From contig JACKPW010000003.1 in assembly GCA_024233215.1 (NCBI GenBank), positions 248,001 through 312,000 of the forward strand: a DNA stretch of 64,000 nucleotides, written 5' to 3'. Below the pieces are notes generated by a model that was given only the letters and a program-made list of their open reading frames with translations, made no database searches and was not told the origin of the DNA. Positions 26,164 to 35,220 of this stretch are shown here, one piece after another. Made by a program: the position numbers and the translations under genes. Each line of letters begins with the position of its first letter. Positions within the stretch are counted from its first letter, which is position 1. Source of the DNA: Verrucomicrobiales bacterium (GTDB taxonomy: Bacteria; Verrucomicrobiota; Verrucomicrobiia; Limisphaerales; J093).

Positions 26164-26510
26164 GGAAACCCTGGTTCGAGGCCGGCCCCGGGGGTCGCTT
26201 GTGAACGGCCGAACCTGCATGGACGACATGCGGTTATCGCACGCAGGGGTTGAACTGCCGGTCGAGCCGTTTGACAAAGTCCACTTCGACTGGTTCTGCC
26301 GGAGTGACGGCGACCCGTGGCCGGACGAGGGATCTGAGAAGATCTGAGAAATGGTGGTTCCGCTGCACATGCCGCCCCTGACGAAACGGAAGCGGTCTGA
26401 GGCCAAGCGCTCCGACGTAAAGCAGCGATTGGGATCGCACGCACTCCACGACGCTTCGCGAGACCGGCCGTTCTCCGCCAGGTCGTGGAGTGCGGTGAAA
26501 AGCGCAGCCT
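26164..26510. other. Intergenic region between convergent FAD oxidoreductase genes
   Basis: No convincing gene is visible in these 347 bases. A 42-codon open stretch (26219-26347) has no recognisable features. A short tandem duplication of GATCTGAGAA occurs at about 26333-26352. The right end holds the palindromic repeat described separately. Confidence 0.6.
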
Positions 26511-26517
26511 TCACCGC
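26441..26517. repeat. Palindromic repeat overlapping a gene end (GTCGTGGAGTGCGG family)
   Basis: The outer arms GCACTCCACGAC (26441-26452) and GTCGTGGAGTGC (26482-26493) are a perfect 12-base inverted repeat. Immediately right is an inner hairpin GCGGTGAA/TTCACCGC (26492-26499 and 26510-26517). The TCA inside the right arm is the stop codon of the minus-strand FAD oxidoreductase gene. Related copies lie at 29091-29130 and 49312-49349. Confidence 0.75.
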
Positions 26518-28877
26518 TTTGGCCACGGCTTGGCACCGGCCGGTGCGTAACACTCGATCTCCCAGATCCGGGAGATGTCGTTCTGGGTGGCCGTCACGGT
26601 CAATCGTACCGCCCGGGTCTTGACCGGGGCAAATGTCGTGGCCCAGGCAGGATTCGCGTTTCCTCGAATCCCCGGTGTCAGCAACTTCCACTGGGCACCA
26701 TCCAGCCATTCCAGGGTGAAATCACGGATGGGGGCGGTCACTCCCGAGGCCGAGTAATAGCCGGAGATGATGCGTGCCGCACCGAGTTCCACCGGCTGGT
26801 TCCAGTGCAACTCAACCACGTGTGGCAATGGCGCCCGTTGCAGCCAGCGCGTGCTGTTGTCCTCGACCCTGCCTTCGCCGTCGTTGAGCAGTTGTTGGGT
26901 CTGGACCCCGGCGACCGGGGAACCCGGCGTGCTGACGACCGCCTCGCGGGCCAGGTTCTTCCCCGCGGACTTCAGCCATTCCGGAACGCTGAGCCGGACC
27001 GGTTGCGGCTGACCGCCGTCGCTCAGTTCCTCCGCCGGTGCCTTGCCCACGCCGCGTTGCATCAGGTTCTGAAGTTCTCCGAGAAGGTCCTCGTACACCC
27101 CGCGCGGGTCGGTATCGTGCCGGCGACAAAGGCTCGCCGCCATCCCGAGGATCTCCCCCATGCAACCGCCCGTGCGCATCACCCGCACCGCTCCCAGGGC
27201 GTCGTGGGTCACGCTGACGTCCCGGCCGGCCATCATCAGGTTCGGAACGTTGCGTGAGTAGAGACAGCGGAAGGGAATCCAGAACGGGCGGCCTTCCTGA
27301 TGGGCCGGGAAGGAGCCGAAATCGGCAGATGAAATGAAGGCATCCCCCTCAAAACCGCCTTCGTAGCGCGGGTCCGGATGATGGATGTCATTCGACCAGC
27401 CGGTGGGGACGCAGCCGTCGGGAAACTCCCGGTCCTGCTCCAGGTCATACACCCCGAGGACCACATCCCCCATCAGGCGGCGCGATTCGCGTTTGCCGAG
27501 GATGTAGGCCGCCCAGTTCAGGCGATGATTGGGCAGTACCTTGTCGACGTTCTTCATCGCGTCCCACGCACCGTACATCGCCCGGAAATTCCAGTCGCGG
27601 ATGTATTCCATCTCCTCGATCGGATCGCGGTCGAAACCGCTTTCCCAGTACCATCCCCCGAGTTTGTCCGGCTGCGGCTTGTCCTTCGACCGACCGGGAA
27701 AGGGTCGGTCCGTGAGGTCCAACGCCCAGGGACAGCGCGGAAAGGACACCGGCTCGGCGGCCACGTCCGTGTCGGTGCCGATGGCCGTGAGGTCGGTGCA
27801 CTCGCAGACGTTCCAGAGGTTGCACGGGCCCATGTGGTCGGTGGCCTGAATCTCCAAATCAGCTCCGGCAAGCGCCCCCACACAGGCGTCCCCGGTGCAA
27901 TCCGCGAACCACCGTCCCGCCACCCGCAGGCGTCGGCCACTGCGCACCTCCTGGGCAATCACGGCCTTGATCCGTCCCTCCGCCATCTCGACCGCGTTCA
28001 CGCGGTGCTCGAGCATCAGCGTGATGTTCGGTTCGGCGCGGACGACCGCCAGCTTCTTGTCGTCCTCGTAAAGGTCCGCAGTGTTTGAGGGTCCATAGTG
28101 CGCGCGGCGGTCCTGTTCCAGTTCCGCCACGACATCCCCGATGCGGGGCCAGGGTTCCTTGTTGCGGGCGCCGTGCAGCCAGACCCGGACCTCGGAGCTG
28201 TTGTTGCCGCCGAGGACCGGCCGATCCTGGATGAGCGCGACCTTCAATCCCAATCGCGCGGCCGACAACGCCGCACAGGTCCCGGCAATGCCGCCGCCGG
28301 TCACCACGAAATCGAAGTTGCCGACCGACTCGGGCTGATCCGGCAACCCGAGGCATGCCCGGCGAAAGGCGGCCATCTCCGGGTCGGTGTTCGGGGGCGT
28401 GAAGTCCGGATCGCGACTCAACACAATCGCGTCACAGCGCCCCTCGAATCCGGTGAGATCGTGCAATGAAATCGTGGCGCTCGCTTGTGGCAGGCTCACC
28501 GTGCCGCCGTCCTGCCAGTGCCATTTGGCGCCGACCGTGCCGAAGGTCGGCTCGAGCTTCCGCCCATTGATCCGCACCTCGAAACGCCCCGGGGTCCCGG
28601 GCGCCCCCCAGCGCGCCACCCAGTCCATGGTGCGAACCCACACGCGATATTCTCCCGCCTCCGCCACTTCGACCCTGGCCCGGGCATCCGCCACCGGCAC
28701 GCCAAGACCGTGCGCCAGCAGGTAGGGCGATCCCATGGTGTCCATGAACTGCGAATCCACCACCCAGCCGCCGGGTTCGGCAAAGCCCTCGGCCTCCACG
28801 AGAATCGGCGAAGCCAAGGCGCCGTGAAGGCGAAGGACGACAACGCACGAGAGGGCGAGGAATAACCGGTTTCTCAT
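26511..28877 (-). CDS. Secreted FAD-dependent oxidoreductase with C-terminal F5/8-type-C-like domain
   Basis: This 788-residue exported flavoprotein begins with a signal peptide ending near HGALAS. A CBM-like domain follows (about residues 20-160: ILVEAEGFAEPGGWVVDSQ), close to the N-terminal domain of the convergent neighbour at 22990. The FAD_oxidored domain (about 165-620) has FDFVVTGGGIAGTCAA, then LGGNNSSEVR, and ends with PNLMMAGRDVSVTHDALG. The last 130 residues resemble an F5/8 type C (discoidin) domain (ARIISGYYSASGVTAPIRD, later RAVRLTVTATQND). The likely role is oxidation of carbohydrate-derived material bound through the accessory domains. Start ATG 28877; a TTG three codons upstream is possible. 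The stop codon lies inside a palindromic repeat, so the last residues (KPWPKR) may be repeat-derived. Confidence 0.8.
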   Translation of the reverse strand: MRNRLFLALSCVVVLRLHGALASPILVEAEGFAEPGGWVVDSQFMDTMGSPYLLAHGLGVPVADARARVEVAEAGEYRVWVRTMDWVARWGAPGTPGRFEVRINGRKLEPTFGTVGAKWHWQDGGTVSLPQASATISLHDLTGFEGRCDAIVLSRDPDFTPPNTDPEMAAFRRACLGLPDQPESVGNFDFVVTGGGIAGTCAALSAARLGLKVALIQDRPVLGGNNSSEVRVWLHGARNKEPWPRIGDVVAELEQDRRAHYGPSNTADLYEDDKKLAVVRAEPNITLMLEHRVNAVEMAEGRIKAVIAQEVRSGRRLRVAGRWFADCTGDACVGALAGADLEIQATDHMGPCNLWNVCECTDLTAIGTDTDVAAEPVSFPRCPWALDLTDRPFPGRSKDKPQPDKLGGWYWESGFDRDPIEEMEYIRDWNFRAMYGAWDAMKNVDKVLPNHRLNWAAYILGKRESRRLMGDVVLGVYDLEQDREFPDGCVPTGWSNDIHHPDPRYEGGFEGDAFISSADFGSFPAHQEGRPFWIPFRCLYSRNVPNLMMAGRDVSVTHDALGAVRVMRTGGCMGEILGMAASLCRRHDTDPRGVYEDLLGELQNLMQRGVGKAPAEELSDGGQPQPVRLSVPEWLKSAGKNLAREAVVSTPGSPVAGVQTQQLLNDGEGRVEDNSTRWLQRAPLPHVVELHWNQPVELGAARIISGYYSASGVTAPIRDFTLEWLDGAQWKLLTPGIRGNANPAWATTFAPVKTRAVRLTVTATQNDISRIWEIECYAPAGAKPWPKR

Positions 28878-29060
28878 GCTGGGCAATGTGGCAGATCGAC
28901 CGGCTCAGTCCAAGCCGATTGCGGCCACCATTGCGCTCCGGAAACCGAGCGCCCATGGACTGCGCCGGCAAAGCGAAGCGGCGACGGCGCTTTCGAGTGG
29001 CAGAGGGCCGGACAGCACGGGAGCACTCATGAGGCAGTTTGCCCCCCGGCGTTCCCTCTC

Positions 29061-29130
29061 GCGGACTCCGCGGCCCGCGCTCCCGGCAGGAAAGCGGCGG
29101 CGTGCTGCGCATGCCGCCGCACTCCACAAC
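29061..29130. repeat. Two adjacent palindromic repeat units
   Basis: Bases 29061-29086 resemble the hairpin at 49546-49563 (GCGGAC ... CCGCGCTCCCGG). Bases 29091-29130 are a reverse-oriented copy of the 26482-26517 repeat, with stem GCGGCGGC/GCCGCCGC (29094-29101, 29113-29120) and the tail ACTCCACAAC. They lie upstream of one gene and downstream of another in a 264-base gap that otherwise holds nothing recognisable. Confidence 0.6.
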
Positions 29131-29150
29131 TTGGCGACAAACGGGCGATC

Positions 29151-31181
29151 TCAGGCCCCACCTGCTGCGTCTTCGGGACCCGGAACCGCCGACAGGAACG
29201 GCGGCAGCGGGCATTCCAGAGTATCCGCGATGGCCCGCAGCAACTCCGCTTCGCGTTCCGCCAGTTTGCCGTCCTGGGCCACCGCCAGGGCACAGGCATC
29301 CAGCAAGCGCCGTCGCAACGGCAGGGCGAGTTGCACCAACCGGTCGAGCGCGGCATCGATCTGAGGGAGATTCGCCGACCCGGCCTCGAGCAGAGGATGT
29401 TCCATGACGGAAAGCTCGAGTTTCCGGAGGCCGACCTCGTACGCCGCCCGCGCGCCGGCTTCGTCGGCTTGACCCACGTGTGCCAGGCCGGAGAGGAGCA
29501 CCACGCATTCAGCCGTCACCGGGTTGAGGGCGTAGAGCATGGCCGTCCTTCGGCGCACGGGCCGGAACGTCGGCGTGAGATGGCGGGCCAGCAGTTTGAG
29601 CACGGCGTATTCGAAGAGGTCGATCTCCGAATCGGCCTCGATCAACCGTCGCACGGTGGTTTCGAGATCCTCGAACTGGCGCGGCGAGAGCTGGCGAAGC
29701 GCCGGGAGGCCAAGCTCGAACAAGGGCAGCCGCAGTCGGGCGGGCAGTTCCCGCAAGGCAGGCAGCAGGCGCTTGATTTCGTGAACCACGGGCGGCGGCA
29801 GCGTGGCCAGTTGGGCTTCCTGATCGGCCTCGTTCGCGGACGCCAGCAATACGCCGTAGACCAGGGCGGTCGCCGCAAAGGGCTGTTGCGTGGCCTCCCG
29901 CAGGCTCTCCGGGATGTCCTCCAGCAATCCGCTCGCGTGCTCCAGGTGGTCGAGCGTTGGCGTTCCCGCGTGTTGCAGCGCGGTGGAGGCCTCGATGCGG
30001 CCCGTTGCCCCGGAACGACGCCCCGCCACGGCCCCGCCGGTTCCCAAGGCGCCAGCCGCCGCGATTCCCCCCACCAGGCCACCCAGCGAAACGGGCGGTT
30101 TGCCCGCGGCGCGGCGGGGACGGGTGGGGATGGCTTCCGCCACCGGCTTCTTCACCGGCGGGTAACTCCCGTTGAAGTTCGGTTCCCACACGCGGATTCG
30201 CTCCACAAGCGGCGGATGAGTGGCCAGCATGCTGCCGAACAGCGGCGGTTTCAGGCCGTTCCCGAAGAACATGTGGCTTGCCTCCTCGGCGGCGGGCGAC
30301 ATCACGCGCGAACCTTCCATGAGACCGCCGATCTTCTTCAACGCCCCCACGATGCCGTCCGGGTTACGGGTGAATTGCACGGCCGAGGCATCGGCCAGGA
30401 ACTCGCGTTGTCGGGAAACCGCGCTCTTGATCAAGCGGCCGAAGAACACCCCCGTGAACCCGATCACCACCAGCGCGAGCCCGATCAACGGCAGCGGATT
30501 GCCGCCCTTCTTGCCGCCGCCGCCACCCCCACCACTGCCCGAATAAAAGCCGATCCGCAGGAGGTAATAGCCGAGCATGGCCAGGCAGAGGATGCCGTTC
30601 AGCCAGCCGATCAGGCGGAGGTTCAGCCGCATGTCACCGTTGAGGATGTGGCTGAACTCATGGGCAATGACGCCCTGCAACTCGTCGCGCGTCAGCATTT
30701 GGATGCAGCCCCGGGTCACGCCGATGACGGCATCCCCCGGTTTGAGCCCGGCGGCAAACGCGTTGATGCTCCGCTCCTGGCCGAGCACATAGACATCCGG
30801 CACGGGAACTCCCGAGGCGATGGCCATTTCCTCGACAACGTTGAGCAGCTTGCGCTCGTCCGGGTCGGTGGTCTGGGCCTGCACCAGCCTTCCTCCCAGG
30901 CTGGTGGCCACCACCGCGCCGCCGCGGGCGAGTTCGAGCATCTTGTATAGCGTGCCCAACCCGATCACACCCAGCGTGCCCAGCACCACCCAAAAGGCGA
31001 ACTCCGGGTTCATCAGCCAGCCCAGATCCCCGGGCGTGTGCTTCTTTGAGTTCGCGAGAATGAAGACCGCCGCGAGCACGACGTAGACCGACACGACGAT
31101 GAGCACCACCGCCATCGTGAAGTAGGCGATCAGTAGCGTGGTGCTCTTGCGGGCCTTTTCCTGACGGGCAAAGAAGTCCAT
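29151..31181 (-). CDS. M48 family (HtpX-like) membrane metalloprotease
   Basis: This 676-residue protein has two N-terminal membrane helices (about residues 14-40 and 60-75) and the Zn motif HEFSH (His174 and His178) in VIAHEFSHILNGDMRLN. The third ligand region is EFLADASAVQFTRNPDGI. Two further helices lie between the motif and that region. The gene is about twice the size of typical HtpX (about 290 residues). A C-terminal soluble extension of about 360 residues, from SYPPVKKP onward, is rich in Leu, Ala and Arg and probably helical. Such M48 proteases act in membrane protein quality control. It follows the LemA gene on the same strand, a pairing seen in many bacteria. The ATG at 31181 is preferred over a TTG four codons earlier. 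Confidence 0.9.
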   Translation of the reverse strand: MDFFARQEKARKSTTLLIAYFTMAVVLIVVSVYVVLAAVFILANSKKHTPGDLGWLMNPEFAFWVVLGTLGVIGLGTLYKMLELARGGAVVATSLGGRLVQAQTTDPDERKLLNVVEEMAIASGVPVPDVYVLGQERSINAFAAGLKPGDAVIGVTRGCIQMLTRDELQGVIAHEFSHILNGDMRLNLRLIGWLNGILCLAMLGYYLLRIGFYSGSGGGGGGGKKGGNPLPLIGLALVVIGFTGVFFGRLIKSAVSRQREFLADASAVQFTRNPDGIVGALKKIGGLMEGSRVMSPAAEEASHMFFGNGLKPPLFGSMLATHPPLVERIRVWEPNFNGSYPPVKKPVAEAIPTRPRRAAGKPPVSLGGLVGGIAAAGALGTGGAVAGRRSGATGRIEASTALQHAGTPTLDHLEHASGLLEDIPESLREATQQPFAATALVYGVLLASANEADQEAQLATLPPPVVHEIKRLLPALRELPARLRLPLFELGLPALRQLSPRQFEDLETTVRRLIEADSEIDLFEYAVLKLLARHLTPTFRPVRRRTAMLYALNPVTAECVVLLSGLAHVGQADEAGARAAYEVGLRKLELSVMEHPLLEAGSANLPQIDAALDRLVQLALPLRRRLLDACALAVAQDGKLAEREAELLRAIADTLECPLPPFLSAVPGPEDAAGGA

Positions 31182-31319
31182 GACTGCATGCAAACGGGAG
31201 TGAACTGACGGCGGTACCGCGACGTGCTCCGGCCCCGCCAGGCCGCGTGACTCCCGCTGGCAGGAGTCCCACCGGCCGGAGTCTCGGGGGTCGCTCCGAC
31301 CGGCGGATGCGGCGGCCGT

Positions 31320-31934
31320 CTAGAACTTTACCTTCGGCGCCTGCTTCTCCTTCTCGTCCGTGATCTCGAACAATTCGGCGGCGTTGAAGTTGAACATGCC
31401 GGCGATGATGTTCGACGGGAAGCTCTCGCGGGCGGTGTTGTAGGACATCACCGAGTCGTTGTAGGCCTGCCGGGCGAACGAGACCTTGTTCTCCGTGCTG
31501 GTCAGCTCCTCCATCAAGCTGGCCATGGTCTGGTTCGCCTTCAGGTCGGGATAGGCCTCGGCCAGGGCGAACAGACGGCCCAACGCACCGCCGAGGGCGG
31601 CTTCCGCTCCCATGAGCTGGCCCATGGCTCCGGGATCCCCCGGGTTGCCGGCCGCCTTGGTGTTGGCCGAGACCGCGGCGTTGCGGGCCTGAATGACGGC
31701 TTCCAGCGTCTCGCGCTCGTGCTTGATGTAGCCCTTCGCCGTCTCAACGAGGTTCGGGATCAGGTCGTAGCGCCGCTTGAGCTGCACGTCGATCTGCGCA
31801 AACGCATTCTTGAAGCGGTTGCGCAGGCCCACCAGCTTGTTGTAGGCGCCGACGCCATACAGCCCCGCCAGCAGGATGACCACGCCGAGGATGATCAGCG
31901 GGATGAGCAGGATTCCAAGTATTCCGGTTGTCAT
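31320..31934 (-). CDS. LemA family protein
   Basis: This 204-residue protein has one N-terminal membrane helix (ILGILLIPLIILGVVILLAG). The conserved LemA core follows at once: YNKLVGLRNRFKNAFAQIDV, then LKRRYDLIPNLVETAKGY, and a C-terminal FNFNAAELFE. LemA proteins form an antiparallel helical bundle facing the periplasm. Their exact function is unsettled, but they are repeatedly found beside M48 or TPM-domain proteins in envelope maintenance. The M48 gene lies 138 bases downstream on the same strand, so the two probably form an operon. The ATG at 31934 begins the helix; an upstream extension of 20 codons has no support. The helix and all core motifs are intact. Confidence 0.9.
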   Translation of the reverse strand: MTTGILGILLIPLIILGVVILLAGLYGVGAYNKLVGLRNRFKNAFAQIDVQLKRRYDLIPNLVETAKGYIKHERETLEAVIQARNAAVSANTKAAGNPGDPGAMGQLMGAEAALGGALGRLFALAEAYPDLKANQTMASLMEELTSTENKVSFARQAYNDSVMSYNTARESFPSNIIAGMFNFNAAELFEITDEKEKQAPKVKF

Positions 31935-32048
31935 GATCAGTTCCTGGTTTGTTGTTGTCGGTGCGTAGTGTCGCCGGTCCGCCGCACGGGGCAATTATTT
32001 TCTCGCCGACGGCGTTGTAACGCGGCCCGGCAGCCGGCGAGTTCCGCA

Positions 32049-33404
32049 TCATTGCCCGCTCAGGTTGATCAGCCGGAAGAACCGGCTCGAGGAAACCACC
32101 GGCACCGCGATGCCGTTCAGAAGTTGCGCGCCCGTAAAGGCCTGGGGCGGACCGAAGGCATCGGTTCCCAATCCCGGAGTGCTCTGCAGCGTATAGAGGC
32201 TGCCGGGCGACACCCCGGTGGCGGAGACCACGAAACCATCCGTCCCCGCCGACCGGATCTGCAACTCCACGCCATCGAGCGAGCCCAGGTCGCCAAGGGC
32301 GCCGTAGGAGGGAAAGTACCCCTGATCCACGCCCGGCACCGTGGTGATCGCTCCGGTGTCGGTGGCCACCTGGCGGATCACAGCGCTCGATGCCACGCCC
32401 GAGGGCAGGAAACCGAATCCCACGGTGGCCTGCTGGGCGATGGCGATCACCAGGCGGGTGCCGTCGGGGGCCCAGGTCAGTCCCAGCGGATAGAATCCCT
32501 CGTTGAATGTGGTCAGCACCCGGGCGTTGGAACCGTCGGCATTGGCCATCACAACCGCGGCAGTGACGCCGCGGCTGGAACCCAGCACGTCCGGCCAGAA
32601 GAGCGCGAAATAGGCCAGGCCGGCCCCCGAGGGGGAGATCGCCGGGAAGAGGTGCGTCTCCGCCGCGATCGGAAACACGCCGTCATAGTAACGGGGCGTG
32701 GACAACACGCCGACCGCCTGCCAGTCCTGAGTGCCGGGATTCCGGGCAAACCGGACGATGGCCGGGAGTTGCTGGGTGGCCCCGTTCTGCGTCTGCACCG
32801 TCACGTACGAAGGGGTCACAAACGAATCCCCGGCCGGATCCCACGCCAGTCCGGTGAACTCCGCCTGGAAAGCGTCCGAAACCGGCCCGCGTCCAAAGGT
32901 GGGATTGCTGAGGATCACCCCGTCACTCGCTCGCGCCACATTCAGCTCGCGGGTGCTCTGCGGATTGGCGATGCCCTGGCGGCGCGTGAGCATGACCCCA
33001 TAGGCGAGCCACTGGTTGTTCGGGGACAACGCCGCGGTGACCGGCGTGAAGGAATCCACTTCCGACGGGGAAAAGACGATCGTGTTGTGGTCCACCACCC
33101 GGCGGGTCGTCCCCAGTGCGCGGTCATAAACGTAGATGTCCGAACTCGGCGGCACCCCGAGTCCCGGTTCGACGGGGTCCGGGGATGAGAACGCCACAAA
33201 ACGCGTGTCTCGCGAGATCGTGGGAAAGTTGTGCTCCACCAGACCGGTGGAGAGTTGCGTCACCTGTCCGTTCCGGACCTCGAACAGCCCGCTGCCGGTC
33301 ACGCCGGAAAAACTCGCGGGGGCTGCATATACCAATTGCGCATGAATGATCGCCGGCAGCGCGGCGGCCAAAGCGAACCCTGTTACCCAAATCACTTTCT
33401 TCAT
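32049..33404 (-). CDS. Secreted TolB/PD40-like beta-propeller protein
   Basis: This 451-residue protein has a Sec signal peptide (KKVIWVTGFALAAALPAIIHA). Repeated strand pairs follow, of the type PTISRDTRFVAFSSPDP, AALSPNNQWLAYGV, PAISPSGAGLAYFALF and LTWAPDGTRLVIAIA. These are WD40-like PD40 repeats as in TolB, implying a six- or seven-bladed propeller. The last 70 residues are the recurring module (LYTLQSTPGLGTD, end SSRFFRLINLSGQ). No catalytic site is visible, so a binding or scaffold role at the outer face is likely. The start at 33404 was chosen because the signal peptide begins there. Upstream, the gene is divergent from a Gfo/Idh/MocA gene. Confidence 0.7.
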   Translation of the reverse strand: MKKVIWVTGFALAAALPAIIHAQLVYAAPASFSGVTGSGLFEVRNGQVTQLSTGLVEHNFPTISRDTRFVAFSSPDPVEPGLGVPPSSDIYVYDRALGTTRRVVDHNTIVFSPSEVDSFTPVTAALSPNNQWLAYGVMLTRRQGIANPQSTRELNVARASDGVILSNPTFGRGPVSDAFQAEFTGLAWDPAGDSFVTPSYVTVQTQNGATQQLPAIVRFARNPGTQDWQAVGVLSTPRYYDGVFPIAAETHLFPAISPSGAGLAYFALFWPDVLGSSRGVTAAVVMANADGSNARVLTTFNEGFYPLGLTWAPDGTRLVIAIAQQATVGFGFLPSGVASSAVIRQVATDTGAITTVPGVDQGYFPSYGALGDLGSLDGVELQIRSAGTDGFVVSATGVSPGSLYTLQSTPGLGTDAFGPPQAFTGAQLLNGIAVPVVSSSRFFRLINLSGQ

Positions 33405-33642
33405 CGGCTTGATGGTCTGTTGTCTGGCCATGGGGTCCCGGCCGGGCCTGGGGCCCTCGATCGCCGGAACCGGTTGCTCGGTGGCCACGCCGATCCAGGT
33501 CGGCAGAACTTCGCCCGTACAGTTTGGTCGCGGACACAGCCGGGAGTTGGATCGACCCCACCACCATCGCAAGAATAGCACACTTCCCCACCCCGTCACC
33601 TTCCACCTGATCTTGACCCGCCCCGTCGGACACCGTACGCCT
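33405..33642. other. Divergent intergenic region
   Basis: These 238 bases separate two divergent genes and should hold both promoters. No clear -35/-10 pair, operator palindrome or small gene was identified by eye. Confidence 0.4.
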
Positions 33643-35142
33643 ATGCCCATGAAATCCACGCCCACCGCCGCTTCCTCCGGTTCCTCCGGCTCTGCGCCTG
33701 CTTCCGAGGGTATCCCGGCGGCCCTCAACCGCCGTCGGTTTCTTGCCCGGACCGCGCTGGGAACGGCCGCGCTGGCCATGCCGCTCATCGCCCCCACCCG
33801 GCTTTTCGGCCAGGCCGGCACGCCCGCCCCCAACGACCGCGTGAACGTTGCTTTGATCGGCCGCGGAGCCATGGGGTCGGGCCATCTGCACCGGCTCGCC
33901 GGCGATCCCGGGTTTCAACTGCTGGCCGTGTGCGACGTCGACACCAGCCGGCGCGAGGCCGGGCGGGAGGCGGTTGAAGCCCATTATGCGGCGGACCGTG
34001 CCGCCGGACGTTACCGGGGTTGCGCGGCGGTCAACGACTACCGCGAAGTCCTCGCGCGTGAGGACATCGACGCGGTGCTGATCGCCACGCCCGATCACTG
34101 GCACACCAAGATCTCGATCGATGCCGCCCGGGCCGGGAAGGACATCTACTGCGAGAAGCCGGTGTCGGTGACCCTTGCAGAAGGACGGCGCCTGGCGGAC
34201 GTGGTGCGTCGCCAGGGCCGCGTGTTCCAGACCGGCACGCAGTACCGTTCCATCCCGATGATCCGCAAGGTGGTGGAGTTCATCCGTGGCGGCGGACTCG
34301 GTCGCATCGAGCGCGTGTTCACGCAGTTGTTTCCCATCAACGGCTGGCTGCGTTCGGGGCGTTTCGCGCCCTATGTGAACACCACAAGTCCCGATCAATG
34401 CGGCGGCAGTTACGCGCCCATGGACTTCGCCCTGCCGGCCGAACCGGTACCCGAGGGCCTGGACTGGGACCTCTGGGTCGGCCCGGCGCCCTGGCGGCCT
34501 TACAACTCGCTCTACCACATCAACCCGTCACCGGGCGTGGTGCCGTGGTCCTTCGACGACGCGTTCGGCGTGACTTCCTCGACCTGGTTTCTTTCCCACG
34601 CCGCCGATGTGATCCAATACGCGCTGGGCGTCGAGGAAACCGGACCGGTCGACATCATCCATCCGGACAGCGGCGAGTTCCCCACGTTGACCTTTCGCTA
34701 CGCCAACGGTGCGCTGATGCATTTCGTCCAGGATTGGTCGGAGGTGAAGGACCGCTATCACCTCCTGGCGGACGCGCGGCTGGCGGGGATGTTCGGTGGT
34801 GTGATCATCGGGGAGCGCGGCTGGTTGACCACCCTGACCAATGGCGGCCCCATCGAGGGTGCCCCGGCCGGCCTCTTTGAGGAAATGAAGCTGGATCGAC
34901 GCGAGGTCAGCCCCGGCGGCAACGATCATCACGCCAACTGGCTGAAGTGCATCCACACCCGTGAACGCACTTACTGCGACGCCGAACTGGGCCACCGCAC
35001 GTCAAGCATCGGTCACCTGACCAACCTCCCCTTCCTGGTGGGCCGTTCGCTTAAGTGGGATCCCGCGAAGGAGGTCTTCACCCACTGCGACGCGGCCAAC
35101 CGACTCCTCTCCCGGGCCACCCGCGCGCCGTGGTATTTGTAA
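33643..35142 (+). CDS. Tat-exported Gfo/Idh/MocA family oxidoreductase
   Basis: This 499-residue protein has a twin-arginine signal, NRRRFLARTALGTAALA, after a Ser/Pro-rich N-terminus. The Rossmann domain (about residues 66-200) has RVNVALIGRGAMGSGH and the family motif CEKPVSVTLAEGRRLADVV. The C-terminal alpha/beta domain contains the typical long stretch with a late His (NDHHANWLKCI). Such exported members are commonly NAD(P)-dependent sugar dehydrogenases or glycosidases with tightly bound cofactor (GH109-like) in verrucomicrobia. Substrate cannot be assigned. The start ATG at 33643 is followed by another ATG two codons later. It is 78 bases upstream of the propeller-toroid gene and may share its operon. 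Confidence 0.85.
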   Translation: MPMKSTPTAASSGSSGSAPASEGIPAALNRRRFLARTALGTAALAMPLIAPTRLFGQAGTPAPNDRVNVALIGRGAMGSGHLHRLAGDPGFQLLAVCDVDTSRREAGREAVEAHYAADRAAGRYRGCAAVNDYREVLAREDIDAVLIATPDHWHTKISIDAARAGKDIYCEKPVSVTLAEGRRLADVVRRQGRVFQTGTQYRSIPMIRKVVEFIRGGGLGRIERVFTQLFPINGWLRSGRFAPYVNTTSPDQCGGSYAPMDFALPAEPVPEGLDWDLWVGPAPWRPYNSLYHINPSPGVVPWSFDDAFGVTSSTWFLSHAADVIQYALGVEETGPVDIIHPDSGEFPTLTFRYANGALMHFVQDWSEVKDRYHLLADARLAGMFGGVIIGERGWLTTLTNGGPIEGAPAGLFEEMKLDRREVSPGGNDHHANWLKCIHTRERTYCDAELGHRTSSIGHLTNLPFLVGRSLKWDPAKEVFTHCDAANRLLSRATRAPWYL

Positions 35143-35220
35143 GGGCGCGGATCTCGGTTGTCATCGCGCGACGTGCCCCCCGGCATTGCCGCGCGGGCGG
35201 GGACCGTGGATACTTGCCCC

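Noticed and set aside
26219..26347. 42-residue open frame between the FAD oxidoreductase genes
   Set aside because: It has no recognisable motif, promoter or terminator, and part of it ends in a short tandem duplication.
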